Of a stretch of DNA of 64,000 bases, positions 17,895-28,159 are shown piece after piece. Source of the stretch: Aquificales bacterium (lineage in GTDB: Bacteria > Aquificota > Aquificia > Aquificales > Aquificaceae); assembly GCA_027037055.1 (NCBI GenBank), contig JALWBR010000012.1, positions 1-64,000 of the forward strand, read 5' to 3'. The notes beneath the pieces are model-generated. The model saw only the letters and a list, made by a program, of their open reading frames with translations, was not told the origin of the DNA and did no database searches. The translations under genes were made by a program, and so were the position numbers. The stretch's first letter is position 1. Each line of letters opens with the position of its first letter.

Positions 17895-18513
17895 ACAGCT
17901 TCCTCTCCACTATTGATATCAGCTGTCCCTTTACCTCCCTCAGTGTGTGAGCCCAAAGGTTTACCTTTTCAATTTCTCTTGCAAGCTCTGCCTCTCCTAT
18001 ACTTTCAAACCAGCGGGAAAAATCATTTATAGGTTTACCGAGTTTAAGTCTGGCTGTGACAAGATGATAAAATAGGGAATGCCATCCTATCTTCTTTAGA
18101 CCGTTGACGAAACTCTCCAAATCTTTGGCAACAATATTAAGATCCACAGCCATCCTTACCGCCCTTATAAAGTAAAAGGGTTTACTGCAGAGGACATCAA
18201 GATCCTCACCGCTGTCTTCAAGGATTCTAATTATATCGTGTCTTATATCCTCAAGGCTTGTGTACTGAAGGGGATCTATTACGGAGAGTTTTTCCGCAAG
18301 CACATAATATCCGTTCTCAGCCATCCAGTAGGCAAAGCTGTTTGCATAGTCAAGGGGTAGGTAATGGAATTCAAATATATTTCTGTAAAGGTGATAGTAT
18401 ATGACATCCTCATGAACATGCCTGAGCGCCTTTAAAAAGGCATGAATAGTGTTCGCTTTTATTCCCGTATATTCTGAGGTCCATACTTCCGATTTAAATC
18501 TAAATTCGCCCAT
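17884..18513 (-). CDS. DUF5752-like protein coupled to treT
   Basis: 209 residues, mainly helical, cytoplasmic, no signal peptide or membrane segment. N terminus FRFKSEVWTSEYTGIKANTI; the rest is rich in Trp, Tyr and His. I recognise it as resembling DUF5752 proteins, which occur next to trehalose synthase genes in thermophiles. The 11-base overlap with treT points to a shared role, perhaps regulation or an accessory subunit (inference). A TATAAT at 18535-18530 on the minus strand is a candidate -10. Confidence 0.65.
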   Translation of the reverse strand: MGEFRFKSEVWTSEYTGIKANTIHAFLKALRHVHEDVIYYHLYRNIFEFHYLPLDYANSFAYWMAENGYYVLAEKLSVIDPLQYTSLEDIRHDIIRILEDSGEDLDVLCSKPFYFIRAVRMAVDLNIVAKDLESFVNGLKKIGWHSLFYHLVTARLKLGKPINDFSRWFESIGEAELAREIEKVNLWAHTLREVKGQLISIVERKLYAH

Positions 18514-18574
18514 CCTTAGGTTACCCAGTATTATAAACTATTAGCATTAAATATTTCTTCGGAGGTTAAACAAT

Positions 18575-19039
18575 ATGTTAAAGGAAGGAGATAAAGCTCC
18601 CGAGTTCTGCCTTAAGGGAATAGATGAAAAAGGGGAAGAAAAGGAATTTTGTCTAAAAGATTTCCTCGGCAAAAAGGTTGTGCTCTACTTTTACCCCAAA
18701 GACAATACTCCCGGTTGCACCCAGGAGGCCTGTGATTTCAGGGACAATATAGCGAGGGTTAAAGAGAAAGGGGCTGTAGTCTTAGGAGTGAGTCCCGATT
18801 CCATAAATTCCCACAAGAAATTTTTTGAAAAGTACGGTCTCAATTTTCCCTTGTTGAGCGATCCAGAAAAAAAGGTGGCGGAATCCTACGGAGCCTACGG
18901 CGAGAAAAAGATGTACGGAAAAGTAACCAAGGGTATAATAAGGTCAACCTTCATAATAGATGAAAAAGGTAAAATAAAAAAAGCCTTTTACAATGTAAAA
19001 GTAAAGGGACATGTAGATAAAGTTATAGAAAATCTTTGA
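18575..19039 (+). CDS. bcp: Thiol peroxidase Bcp (peroxiredoxin Q)
   Basis: 154 residues. Reduces hydrogen and organic peroxides with thioredoxin as donor. The peroxidatic and resolving cysteines are in PKDNTPGCTQEACDFRD, five residues apart as in the atypical 2-Cys (PrxQ) group. The start lies behind TCGGAGGT. It diverges from the treT operon with a 61-base shared promoter region. Confidence 0.95.
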   Translation: MLKEGDKAPEFCLKGIDEKGEEKEFCLKDFLGKKVVLYFYPKDNTPGCTQEACDFRDNIARVKEKGAVVLGVSPDSINSHKKFFEKYGLNFPLLSDPEKKVAESYGAYGEKKMYGKVTKGIIRSTFIIDEKGKIKKAFYNVKVKGHVDKVIENL

Positions 19040-19064
19040 GCCTCCACTTCAAAATTATCCAGGT

Positions 19065-19110
19065 TTTTCAAAGAAAAAAGCGGTTAAATCCGATACGGTA
19101 ATATGCGATT
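19065..19110 (+). promoter_or_regulatory. Possible sigma-28 (FliA) promoter for the chemoreceptor
   Basis: TCAAAGAAA followed by TCCGATAC (about 19088-19095) resembles TAAAGTTT-N11-GCCGATAA, with the spacer one base longer than ideal. Chemoreceptor genes are commonly in the FliA regulon. It is a weak match. Confidence 0.3.
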
Positions 19111-19131
19111 TATAAATGGCGGAGGTGTAAG

Positions 19132-21201
19132 ATGGGAATATTAGATCCTGCAATAAAATTAATGAACAGCCTCAAATATTCCCAAAAGTTTATCGTAGTT
19201 GCCATAGTTTTGCTCGCCCCCCTTGCCATAGCGGTTTATTTCCTATTTTCCATCATAAACAGCAAGGTGGTTCACTCGGAAAAGAAACTGGAAGGCATAG
19301 AGTATGTAAGGGATCTGAAAGATATACTCTACAATGTACAGAAACACATGGGCATGTCCGTAGCCATACTAATCGGAGACAAGAGCTTTGAAAATGAGAT
19401 AGTGAAGATAAGGGAAAATATTGAAAAAAGTATAAAAGATCTTGAGGAAACAGAAAGAAAATACGGTTTGTTTAAGGGTAGTGATCATATAAAGAGGATA
19501 AAAATGTCATGGCAAACAATAAAAGAAAATCTGGATGTTAAGTCCGTAAACACTCTTTTTAACTTTCACACCGCCATGGGATATATGGTGCTGGATGCTA
19601 TTCAGTATATAGGAAGCTCCTCATACCTGCTTTTTGAAGATGATGCAAGTATTTACTACATAGCTTATCCAATAATTGAACTTCTCCCAGACGCTACAGA
19701 CTTCCTTTCTCAGTTGAGGGCAAGGGGAAATGTCGTAGCTACCGCAAAGATACTTACAGAAGATTTTAAATATTCATTGACCTATTACTTTGCCAAAGCT
19801 GAACTGATGATGAGCAAACTTATGGACAGAATAAATGATTACTTTATTTTAAAGCCGGAAGCTAAAAAGAAATATGAAAAGCTTTTTGCCAATTTTGATA
19901 AATCCACAAAAGATCTTATAAATACCGTGAATGACAAAATCCTCTTTTCGGAAACCATAGATATTACACCCCAAGAATACTTTGCACAAGCTACAAAAGC
20001 AATAGACGCCGCCTACAGGATATATGATGAATTATTGCCTGACCTTGAAAAGCTGATAAGGGGGAAAATATCCAATCTTACCCTTCAAAAGAATATGGTA
20101 CTCGTTGTAAGCGGTATTATGTTCTTGATAGCCATATATCTGTTCCTTGGCTTTTACAGATCAACATACGAAACCATAGAGAAAATGGAAAGATCCATGG
20201 AGGAGCTTTCTAAAGGAAACTGGAAAACGAGAATTGATTACACGGGCAGGGATGAATTTAAAAAGGTTGCGGAAGCCTTTAACAAGTCCCTTTCTCAACT
20301 TGAAGTTATTATGGATGCAATAAAACACGCCATGGATAGACTCTCCACAGGTGATCTTTCTAAAAAGATCACCGTCCAAACCGTGGGAACCCTCCAAGAG
20401 ATGATTAATGATATAAATAAGACATTAAGCGACCTCAGTATATTGGTTAACGATCTTAAAAGGGTAACGGGCAGGTTGAAAGAAACCTCCGAGACGGTAG
20501 GCAGGGTAGCTCACCAGACGGTTGAAAGCAACACAGCAGTGAACCAAGAAATCCAGAATTTATATACAGCCATAGAAGAGGCAACCCAGTCAATCAATTC
20601 CATAGCAGAGAGTGTTGTTAATTCAGAAAAGGCGGCAAGGGAAGTCCTTGAAACGGTTGTAAAGGGCAAGGAAGACATGGTTAGCGTTACAAATATAATG
20701 AATAATCTCAAGGATATAAGCAATCAGATAGGTACCATAACAAACACCATCATGTTCATATCCGAGCAGACTAATTTATTGGCTTTAAATGCCGCCATAG
20801 AAGCGGCAAGGGCGGGGGAAGCGGGTAAAGGGTTTGCGGTGGTGGCGGAAGAGGTTAAAAATCTTGCGGAAAAGAGTTCGGAATCAGCGCATACTATATC
20901 GGAGATAATTGAAAATGTTAAAACTATTATAGAAGATGCGGTTAAAAAAGTTACCGTTCTTTCGGAAGGTTACGGAAACATTGAAATTAAGAGTAAAGAC
21001 TCCTTGGATGTTGCGGAAACAATAAACACTTCCATTAACGAACACAAAAAATCTATGAATGTTATAGAAGAATCCATAATGGGGTTAAAGAAGACCTCCG
21101 AAAACACCATAAAATTGGCGGAAGATCTTGATAAGGCTTCAAGAGAACTTCAAAATATAGCGGGTGATATAAGTGAGAAGATGAACAGGTTTAAAACATG
21201 A
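19132..21201 (+). CDS. Methyl-accepting chemotaxis protein with large periplasmic domain
   Basis: 689 residues. TM1 is about residues 20-43 and TM2 about 322-345, enclosing a helical ligand-binding domain of about 280 residues. This large all-helical domain could be a bimodular (HBM-like) sensor. A HAMP domain follows (about 346-400), then the cytoplasmic signalling coiled coil with the conserved hairpin tip [20 protein letters not shown] and [20 protein letters not shown]. It signals through CheA/CheW. The ligand is unknown. It ends 2 bases before the converging smc. Confidence 0.93.
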   Translation: MGILDPAIKLMNSLKYSQKFIVVAIVLLAPLAIAVYFLFSIINSKVVHSEKKLEGIEYVRDLKDILYNVQKHMGMSVAILIGDKSFENEIVKIRENIEKSIKDLEETERKYGLFKGSDHIKRIKMSWQTIKENLDVKSVNTLFNFHTAMGYMVLDAIQYIGSSSYLLFEDDASIYYIAYPIIELLPDATDFLSQLRARGNVVATAKILTEDFKYSLTYYFAKAELMMSKLMDRINDYFILKPEAKKKYEKLFANFDKSTKDLINTVNDKILFSETIDITPQEYFAQATKAIDAAYRIYDELLPDLEKLIRGKISNLTLQKNMVLVVSGIMFLIAIYLFLGFYRSTYETIEKMERSMEELSKGNWKTRIDYTGRDEFKKVAEAFNKSLSQLEVIMDAIKHAMDRLSTGDLSKKITVQTVGTLQEMINDINKTLSDLSILVNDLKRVTGRLKETSETVGRVAHQTVESNTAVNQEIQNLYTAIEEATQSINSIAESVVNSEKAAREVLETVVKGKEDMVSVTNIMNNLKDISNQIGTITNTIMFISEQTNLLALNAAIEAARAGEAGKGFAVVAEEVKNLAEKSSESAHTISEIIENVKTIIEDAVKKVTVLSEGYGNIEIKSKDSLDVAETINTSINEHKKSMNVIEESIMGLKKTSENTIKLAEDLDKASRELQNIAGDISEKMNRFKT

Positions 21202-21203
21202 AA

Positions 21204-24200
21204 TTAAGCGCTCTTTGCTTCCTCAAGGATTATTTCTGATAGATTGTTAACGGTGAATACCTTTGATACACCGCCCCTTGCGGTAACACCTATCAATCTG
21301 TCCGCGTATGAAGCAAGCACCTCCTTAAGTGTTACAACTATAAATTGGGTATCCCTTGATTTGCTCCTTATAAGCTCCCCTACCTTTCTTGCATTAGCCT
21401 CATCAAGATGGGCATCAACCTCATCAAAGTAATAGAAGGGAGAAGGTTTATACTCTTGGATAGCAAAGATAAGAGCTAAGGCAGTTATTGTCTTTTCTCC
21501 GCCCGACATAGATTCCAGATACTTAACATCCTTACCCCTTGGCTTTACCCTGAGATTGATACCTCCCGCAAAGGGATCATGTTCGTTTTCTAATTCCATC
21601 TCCGCCTTTCCGCCTGGGGACAGGAAGGCGTAAATCCTTTTAAGATTTTTATTTATATTATTAAAGGCATCCATGAAGGCATTGAGCTTCTTCTTCTCCA
21701 CCTCGTCTATAAGCTCTTTTATCGCCCTCTTCTCCTCAAGCAGTTTCTTGTATTTATCCTGATACTCATCGTACCTTGCCTTTTCCTCCTTATAGTCCTC
21801 TTCCGCCTTCAGATTTACATTACCCATAGATTCAAGTTCTCTCTGAAGTTTCTTAGCCTCCTCTTCCAACCTTGCCATTCCTTCCTTGACCTCAACGATA
21901 TCCCCACCGTAGCCGAGTTCTATGAGCTTCAATTCAATATCCTTCAGTTTCTGTTCGGCCTTTGCTTCCTCCATACCGAGAGTTTGCAACTCCTGTCTTT
22001 TTCTATCTTCCTCCGCCTTGAGATGACCGAGCTGAGCCTGAATCTCCCTTATCTCACCCTCAATACCCTCCTTTTCCTTATAAAGGGCATAAACCTCCGC
22101 CTGACTCCTCTTAAGCTCCTCCTCAAGATTTTTTCTGTGTTCTTTTAATTCCTTGATGGTTTCCTCATTTTCAGCTATTGATCTTTTCGCTTCTTCTATG
22201 CTTACCTTTACACCCTCAAGCTCCTTTAAAAGATTCTGCTTCTTTTCCTTTAACTGTTCATATTTGAATTTTAGACCTGATACCTCCTCCTTTTTATCAT
22301 CAAGTCTTTTTCTTATCCTTTCAACCTCTTTTCTTACACCTTCAATACCCGACGAAATAAAGTAAGATGTTATATCCTCCCTTTTGAGTCTGAGATTGTT
22401 AAGCTTCTCCTCATCATAAGCCAATTCATCCCTTATCCTTCTGTATTCCTCTTCAAATCCCTTCATCTCCTCCTCAAGTACTTTTAAATATTCCTCTCCC
22501 TTTTTCAACCTCTCCTCTCCCTCCTTGATGTTTGCGGCAATCTCCCCATATTCCTTATCAAGCGCCTCAAGCTTTTTATTTGTCACCTTTATCATACTTT
22601 CCTTCGTAATAAGTTCATCCCTCGCATTTTTCAGTTGATTAAAAATATCCGCTTCCCTTCTTCTAAGAAGCTCTTCATTTTCTGTTAACCTCTGCAACTT
22701 TTCTTCATAAACCCTTACACCCAAATCACCCCTGTTTTCATAAAAGCCCCCCGTTATAACACCAGTTTTTTCAAATAACTCGCCTTCAAGGGTAACCATC
22801 CTGTAATTGCCTATACCTATAAGCTGGGCAACATCAAAGCTTTCAACAACAAGTGTATCGCCGAAAACAAATCTTATTGCTGGTTCAAATCTATGCTCAT
22901 ATCTAACAAGATTAACAGCAAAGTCCAGATATCCTCTTTGACGGGGGTATGGAGGCAGTGGCATTGTCCTTATTTTATTCAGAGGTATAAAGGATGCCCT
23001 CCCGAGGCGGTTCTTCTTTAAAAATTCTATACATCTTCGTGCAACTTCTTCTGACTCAACCACTATATACCTGAGCCTTCCACCCCCCGCCACCTCAATT
23101 GCGGTAAGGTATGCATCATCAACAAGTTCAATAAGATCTCCCGCATATCCGTAAACTCCCTCTATTCCGTCAAAGTTAATCCTGCTCTCCTGTGAAAGGG
23201 CTATCTTTGATTCAAGGCTTATCTTCTTCTTCATAATATCTTCAACCTCTCCCCTTATCCTTCCTATTTCAGCTTCTAAAAACTCCACCCTTTTTTGAAG
23301 GGAAGAAAGATCCTTTGTCTCCGCTTCAATGATCTTTTCGTACCTCTCCTTTTCCAAGGATATCTCTCCCAACCTTCCCTTTATTTTTGCCATATTTTCC
23401 TTTATACTTTCCATTTCCCATATAGCCTTCTCCCTTCTTGTCTTCATTTTTTCCATCTTTTCTTCTATTTCCCTAAGCTTTTTCTTTTTCCCCTGTATAA
23501 TTTCCAACAACTGCTTTTCCTTTTCTTCAACCTTTCTTGCTTCCTCCACTGACACCTGAAGTTCCCTGTTCAACCTCTGAAGTTCCCTATCCTTTTCCTC
23601 AAATAAGGATCTCAATTCCTCAAGTTTCCTTTCTTCCTCCGATATCGTAACTTTAAGATCCTCCAAAGATTTTTCAATTTCGTCTATTTCCTTTTCAATG
23701 GATATCCTTTTCTCCTCAAATTTTTCAATGTCCTTCCTGTACTTTTCAATCTCTCCAAATTTGGAAGATATTATGCTGTCAATATGTTGAATGTCCGAAG
23801 TTATCTTACCCTGCTTTTCCATATAGGGAAGTAATTTGTTGTTTATCTCAGAAAGTCTCTCTTCCTTTTCACCGAGCAACCTTTCCTTGTCCGCTATCTC
23901 TTCCCCTATTCCGGATACAATTTTGCTTAGCTCCTCAAGTTTTCTTTTAAGATTTTCAAAATCCCTCTTAGCGTTCCACGCCTTTTTAAGATGAATCCTT
24001 ATCTCCACCTCCCTCTTTCTGTCCCTTATCTCCTTGTATTTTTTTGCCTTTTCCACATCCTCCTTTAATCTTTCTAACTGAATTTTTATCTCCTCTATAA
24101 GAAGCTTCAGTTCACTTATCTTTGCCTCTATCTCTCCAAGATCCTCAAGAGCTTTTCTCTTTTTCTCTTCATACTCACTTATACCTGCTATATCCTCAAT

Positions 24201-24677
24201 AATCCGTCTTCTGCCTAAGGGAGACATACCTGTAAGCTGGGTTATTGTTCCCTGCATAACAACGTTATAACCATCCTCATATATATGAGCCTTTGCAAGG
24301 AACTTTTTAAGATCCTTTTCCCTTACATTAACACCGTTGATCTTGAATATGCTTCTTCCGTCCCTCAGGACTCTTCTTGAGATGATAATATCCTCTTCCT
24401 CCAAAGGAAAAGATCCGTCATTTTTAAGATGAATTTCAACATAGGCATGTTCCGCCCTCTCTCCGTTTCGTGAGAATATAAGGTATGAAAGATTTTTTGC
24501 CCTTAAATTCTTTGTTGTAGTTATGCCGAGGGCGAAGGATATGGCATCGCCTATGTTTGATTTGCCTGCACCGTTAGGTCCAACTACAGCTACAAATCCC
24601 TTCCCCAAGGGAATTTCAAGCCTGTTTTTCCCGTAGGACTTGAACCCCTCAACTACTATCCTCTCTATATATGTCAT
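21204..24677 (-). CDS. smc: Chromosome segregation protein SMC
   Basis: 1157 residues. ATPase of the bacterial condensin complex. Walker A is GPNGAGKSNIGDAISFALG near the N terminus, two long coiled coils flank a hinge at about 500-650, and the C-terminal head carries the signature ESMSGGEKTITALAL and Walker B FYYFDEVDAHLDEANAR. On the minus strand TATAAT lies about 10 bases before the ATG, with TTGCAT upstream, so the leader is very short. ScpA and ScpB are not in the window. Confidence 0.96.
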   Translation of the reverse strand: MTYIERIVVEGFKSYGKNRLEIPLGKGFVAVVGPNGAGKSNIGDAISFALGITTTKNLRAKNLSYLIFSRNGERAEHAYVEIHLKNDGSFPLEEEDIIISRRVLRDGRSIFKINGVNVREKDLKKFLAKAHIYEDGYNVVMQGTITQLTGMSPLGRRRIIEDIAGISEYEEKKRKALEDLGEIEAKISELKLLIEEIKIQLERLKEDVEKAKKYKEIRDRKREVEIRIHLKKAWNAKRDFENLKRKLEELSKIVSGIGEEIADKERLLGEKEERLSEINNKLLPYMEKQGKITSDIQHIDSIISSKFGEIEKYRKDIEKFEEKRISIEKEIDEIEKSLEDLKVTISEEERKLEELRSLFEEKDRELQRLNRELQVSVEEARKVEEKEKQLLEIIQGKKKKLREIEEKMEKMKTRREKAIWEMESIKENMAKIKGRLGEISLEKERYEKIIEAETKDLSSLQKRVEFLEAEIGRIRGEVEDIMKKKISLESKIALSQESRINFDGIEGVYGYAGDLIELVDDAYLTAIEVAGGGRLRYIVVESEEVARRCIEFLKKNRLGRASFIPLNKIRTMPLPPYPRQRGYLDFAVNLVRYEHRFEPAIRFVFGDTLVVESFDVAQLIGIGNYRMVTLEGELFEKTGVITGGFYENRGDLGVRVYEEKLQRLTENEELLRRREADIFNQLKNARDELITKESMIKVTNKKLEALDKEYGEIAANIKEGEERLKKGEEYLKVLEEEMKGFEEEYRRIRDELAYDEEKLNNLRLKREDITSYFISSGIEGVRKEVERIRKRLDDKKEEVSGLKFKYEQLKEKKQNLLKELEGVKVSIEEAKRSIAENEETIKELKEHRKNLEEELKRSQAEVYALYKEKEGIEGEIREIQAQLGHLKAEEDRKRQELQTLGMEEAKAEQKLKDIELKLIELGYGGDIVEVKEGMARLEEEAKKLQRELESMGNVNLKAEEDYKEEKARYDEYQDKYKKLLEEKRAIKELIDEVEKKKLNAFMDAFNNINKNLKRIYAFLSPGGKAEMELENEHDPFAGGINLRVKPRGKDVKYLESMSGGEKTITALALIFAIQEYKPSPFYYFDEVDAHLDEANARKVGELIRSKSRDTQFIVVTLKEVLASYADRLIGVTARGGVSKVFTVNNLSEIILEEAKSA

Positions 24678-24724
24678 TATTCTTAAAATTATAAGGTTTT
24701 TTCCTTATATGCAAAGCTATGTGT

Positions 24725-24730
24725 TAAAAT
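24725..24730 (+). promoter_or_regulatory. Extended -10 (TGTTAAAATAC) for the 24762 gene
   Basis: The string ATGTGTTAAAATAC resembles the -10 regions before three other envelope or secreted protein genes in the window. No clear -35 is visible; the TG extension could compensate. Confidence 0.4.
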
Positions 24731-24761
24731 ACTCGGGAACAAACTTTGGAGGATACGGGAT

Positions 24762-25286
24762 ATGAAAAAAGCAAAACACCTTTTTATCAGCAAGTTGCTG
24801 TTAGCGGTTATGCTATTAGGTCTCATGTTCCCCTCCGATATCAGGGCTGAAGAAGGAGATTACTCTTACGCGGTCATATTTAATCCTGTAGGTCTTATCT
24901 TCGGATTCATAGGTTTAAATCTTGAATTTCAAAAGGTAAAACTTGCAGGTGCAAATCCAGGAATAGGTGCGGGTTTTGCTTCATGGTGGGGAGCGACAGC
25001 CATAGGTTTGGATGGTTATCTGAGGTGGTTTTTAGAAAAGGATAAGAAAAATGAAGGTCTAAATGTAAAAACGGGAGCCACCGTATGGGGAGTCTTCTGG
25101 AGCGGTGGTAACTCAATAGGTTTCAACCTTTACGGACTCGGAGGTTACAGATTCCTTCCTAACCCCAACGGCAGGCTTTTCGTTGATCTCGGTATAGGTG
25201 CAGGACTGTGGAGTGTAAGGTGGGGTACATGGTCAAGGGTGGGTATATCTCCCATAGTTGAAGGAGCAATCGGTGTTAAATTTTAA
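24762..25286 (+). CDS. Predicted outer membrane or periplasmic beta-barrel protein
   Basis: 174 residues. Signal peptide at residues 1-30 (LLLAVMLLGLMFPSDIRAEE). The mature part is glycine- and aromatic-rich with alternating strands (AVIFNPVGLIFGFIGLNLEF, GIGAGLWSVRWG) and ends in a hydrophobic residue pattern, VKF, as outer membrane barrels do. No family is assigned. A good GGAGG site precedes the ATG. Monocistronic between two opposing genes. Confidence 0.7.
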   Translation: MKKAKHLFISKLLLAVMLLGLMFPSDIRAEEGDYSYAVIFNPVGLIFGFIGLNLEFQKVKLAGANPGIGAGFASWWGATAIGLDGYLRWFLEKDKKNEGLNVKTGATVWGVFWSGGNSIGFNLYGLGGYRFLPNPNGRLFVDLGIGAGLWSVRWGTWSRVGISPIVEGAIGVKF

Positions 25287-25297
25287 TTAAAGAAGCG

Positions 25298-25314
25298 GGG
25301 AGCCTTGCGCTCCC
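25298..25314. terminator. Intrinsic terminator between the 24762 gene and polX
   Basis: GGGAGC and GCTCCC form a 6-bp stem with loop CTTGC. T-rich sequence follows on the minus side (TTCTTTAATT), so it best serves the polX operon, although it could act in both directions. Confidence 0.6.
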
Positions 25315-27051
25315 TCACTTTAATGCATACCTCTTCCTTTTTACAAAATCCCTCACACCTTCTATGTCATAAGTATTCAAAATATATTGAGGTACCGCAA
25401 AACCCCGCCTTGCAAGACCGACCCCTACTTTTATATATTTCAGATGGGTCACAGCATGAGCATCGGTTACCACTGCCATCATAACACCCTTTTCAACACA
25501 TTTCCTTATATATTCCGGAGAAATATCAGCCCTGAAGGTGTTTATCTCAAGAGCTGTACCCGTTTCCTTCGCCATTTCAATCACCCTATCCATATCAAGG
25601 GGATACCCTTCCCTTTGACCGTAAGCCTTTCCCGTAGGGTGACCTATAAGGTTAACATAGGGATTTTCCATTGCCTTAAGTATCCTGTAGGTGTTATCTT
25701 CAGAAAATCTGCTGTGAATGGAAGCAACTACAAAATCAAACTCCTCAAGAATATCCTTAGGAAGATCAAGGCTTCCGTCGGGCAGTATATCAACCTCGCA
25801 ACCCTTCAGTATATAAAATCCTTCCTTTTCGTACCTTTCCCTTAGTTTATCTATAACCTTCCATTGCTCTCTGTACCTTTCGGGATCCAAACCGTTTGCA
25901 ACGCGGGAAGATTGGGAATGATCCCCCACCACCATATACTGATAGCCCAACCTTATACACTCTTCCACCATCTCCTCAAGTGTATTGAGACCGTCACTCC
26001 AGTTGGTGTGCATGTGAAAGTCACCCTTTATATCCTCAATTGAAACAAGTTCCGGTATTTTATGTTCCATTGCCAATTCTATCTCTCCCCAATCCTCCCT
26101 AATCTCTGGGGGAGGTGTCTGCATACCGAGGGTTGAATATATTTCATCCTCCGTTGCTCCTCCCACCCTCTCCTCCGTATCCGCTTTAAATATACCGTAC
26201 TCGCTTATCTTGTAACCCATATTTTTAGCTATATCCCTTAAGTGAACATTATGCTCCTTTGAACCGGTAAAATATTGAAGGGCGGATCCCCATTGGTAAG
26301 GCTCAACAGTCCTTAGATCCACCTGCCTCCCGTTGTTCAATATTATGCTTGACTTAGTCTCTCCTTTAAGGAGTACATCATGAACCTCGGGATATTTAAC
26401 AAAATGATCGTGTATCTTGTACCAGTTACCCTTTTCCGCTGAAACAAGTATATCAATATCACCTATGGTTTCCTTCATCCTCCGTAAACTGCCCGCTATG
26501 GATATATCCCTTATAACATCAAGATCCTTCATGTATTCAACAATGTCCTCCGCTATTGAATAAGCCTCAATTATGAATATCCTCTCCTTACTCTTCTCCC
26601 ATATTTCAAGACCCCTCAATATGTTCTTTACCTTCTTTTCTCCGAAGCCTTTCAGTCTTGCCAGCCTTCCGTCCTTCAAAACCTTTATAAAATCTTCCTT
26701 TGATCTGACACCAAGCTTGTCATACGCAATCCTTAAAGTCTTTGGACCTATACCCGGAACCTCCATAAGATCAAGCAGATCTTCCGGTACTTTTTTTCTT
26801 AAATCCTCAAATTTCTTTATCTTTCCAGTTTTCAAAAACTCCTCTATCTTAAGCAAGGAAGATGCGCCTATACCGGATATCTTTTGAAGTTTTCCCGAGT
26901 AAAAGGCTTCCTCCACATCCTCACCCATCTCCGATATAACATTGGCAACCCTTCTGTAGGTATTTATACGATAAGGATTGTCACCCAAGAATTCCAATAT
27001 GTCCGCCATCCTCTCAAAAATGTTAGCTAACTCCTTATTCTTTTTATGCAT
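25315..27051 (-). CDS. polX: DNA polymerase/3'-5' exonuclease PolX
   Basis: 578 residues, standard length. Gap-filling repair polymerase: N-terminal helix-hairpin-helix segments (KISGIGASSLLKIEEFL, EVPGIGPKTLRIAYD), the pol beta nucleotidyl transfer domain with SLRRMKETIGDIDILVSA, and a C-terminal PHP phosphoesterase domain beginning GDFHMHTNWSDG with MVVGDHS, SIHSRF, IGHPTG and VTDAHAV metal-ligand blocks. It overlaps mqnE by 8 bases. Confidence 0.95.
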   Translation of the reverse strand: MHKKNKELANIFERMADILEFLGDNPYRINTYRRVANVISEMGEDVEEAFYSGKLQKISGIGASSLLKIEEFLKTGKIKKFEDLRKKVPEDLLDLMEVPGIGPKTLRIAYDKLGVRSKEDFIKVLKDGRLARLKGFGEKKVKNILRGLEIWEKSKERIFIIEAYSIAEDIVEYMKDLDVIRDISIAGSLRRMKETIGDIDILVSAEKGNWYKIHDHFVKYPEVHDVLLKGETKSSIILNNGRQVDLRTVEPYQWGSALQYFTGSKEHNVHLRDIAKNMGYKISEYGIFKADTEERVGGATEDEIYSTLGMQTPPPEIREDWGEIELAMEHKIPELVSIEDIKGDFHMHTNWSDGLNTLEEMVEECIRLGYQYMVVGDHSQSSRVANGLDPERYREQWKVIDKLRERYEKEGFYILKGCEVDILPDGSLDLPKDILEEFDFVVASIHSRFSEDNTYRILKAMENPYVNLIGHPTGKAYGQREGYPLDMDRVIEMAKETGTALEINTFRADISPEYIRKCVEKGVMMAVVTDAHAVTHLKYIKVGVGLARRGFAVPQYILNTYDIEGVRDFVKRKRYALK

Positions 27052-28159
27052 AAATCCTTACCTCATTATAGAATGTATCCCTCTCCACCGGTACCTTGCC
27101 CGCCTTTCTTATAATCTCTATAAGTTTTTCCTTTGAGTGTCCCCTTTCCGCATCCGTTCCCGCGGAATGTACCACCTTCTCTTCCTCTATGGTACCGTCT
27201 ATATCGTTGGCACCGTAGTTTAATGCGACCTGCGTTAACCTTTCCCCGAGCGTAATCCAATAAGCCTTTATATTTTTAAAGTTATCAAGAAATATGCGTG
27301 CCAAAGCTATGGTTTTTAGATCATCAACCGCAGATGTTCTTTTGCCCCCGAGCCTCGTCCCTTGGGGCCAATAGGCAAGGGGTATGAAAACTTGAAAACC
27401 TCCCGTTTCATCCTGCAGTTTTCTTATCTCCTCCATGTGCCTTATCCGTTCCTCCACAGTTTCAACATGACCGTACAGCATGGTGGTGTTCGTGGGAATG
27501 CCCAGAAGGTGAGCTGTTCTGTGAATTTCTATGTAAGCTTTGCCGTCCGCCTTGGAAGGAGATATAAGGTCCCTTACCCTCTCGGAGAAAACCTCCGCAC
27601 CCCCGCCAGGTAAGGCAGAAAGTCCCGCCTCCTTCAATTCTGAAAGTATATCCCTGTAAGATTTACCGGATATCTTAGCCATGTGATGTATTTCCACAGC
27701 GGTCCAAGCCTTTATTATGATGTCGGGGAATGTTTCCTTAATCTTTTTTATCAAAGACACATATTTATCGTAATCCCAATGGGCGGGTATACCTCCGACA
27801 ATGTGAACTTCTCTTGCACCTTTTTGATAAGCGGTATGTATCCTTGTAAGGATTTCTTCAACAGACATCTCGTAAGCCTTGCTATCGGAAGGCTTTACGC
27901 CGAAGGCACAAAAATCGCACTGATAAATGCACACATTAGTGGGGTTGATCTGTATATTTGTAATAAAATAGGCTTTGTTACCGTTCTTACTTCTGTTTAA
28001 CTCCTCCGCAAGAAACCCCAAAAGGGTGAGATCCGCAAACTTATAAAGCTTTAAAGCTTCTTCAACACTTATCCTTTCTCCCTCCAAAACCTTTTCCGAT
28101 ATATCAATAATCTCGGGATCCTTTATCCCTTCCCGAAGAAGATCTATAAGAAATGCCAT
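27044..28159 (-). CDS. mqnE: Aminodeoxyfutalosine synthase (radical SAM)
   Basis: About 371 residues. Joins the chorismate-derived enolpyruvyl benzoate and adenosyl radical in the futalosine pathway to menaquinone. The iron-sulfur cluster motif is NVCIYQCDFCAF; other blocks are INPTNVC, REVHIVGGIPAHWDYDKY, LPGGGAEVFSERVR and TNTTMLYGHVET, which fit MqnE better than MqnC. The ATG at 28159 follows AAGGAGG by 9 bases; an in-frame TTG at 28168 is less likely. Other mqn genes are elsewhere. Confidence 0.9.
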   Translation of the reverse strand: MAFLIDLLREGIKDPEIIDISEKVLEGERISVEEALKLYKFADLTLLGFLAEELNRSKNGNKAYFITNIQINPTNVCIYQCDFCAFGVKPSDSKAYEMSVEEILTRIHTAYQKGAREVHIVGGIPAHWDYDKYVSLIKKIKETFPDIIIKAWTAVEIHHMAKISGKSYRDILSELKEAGLSALPGGGAEVFSERVRDLISPSKADGKAYIEIHRTAHLLGIPTNTTMLYGHVETVEERIRHMEEIRKLQDETGGFQVFIPLAYWPQGTRLGGKRTSAVDDLKTIALARIFLDNFKNIKAYWITLGERLTQVALNYGANDIDGTIEEEKVVHSAGTDAERGHSKEKLIEIIRKAGKVPVERDTFYNEVRIYA

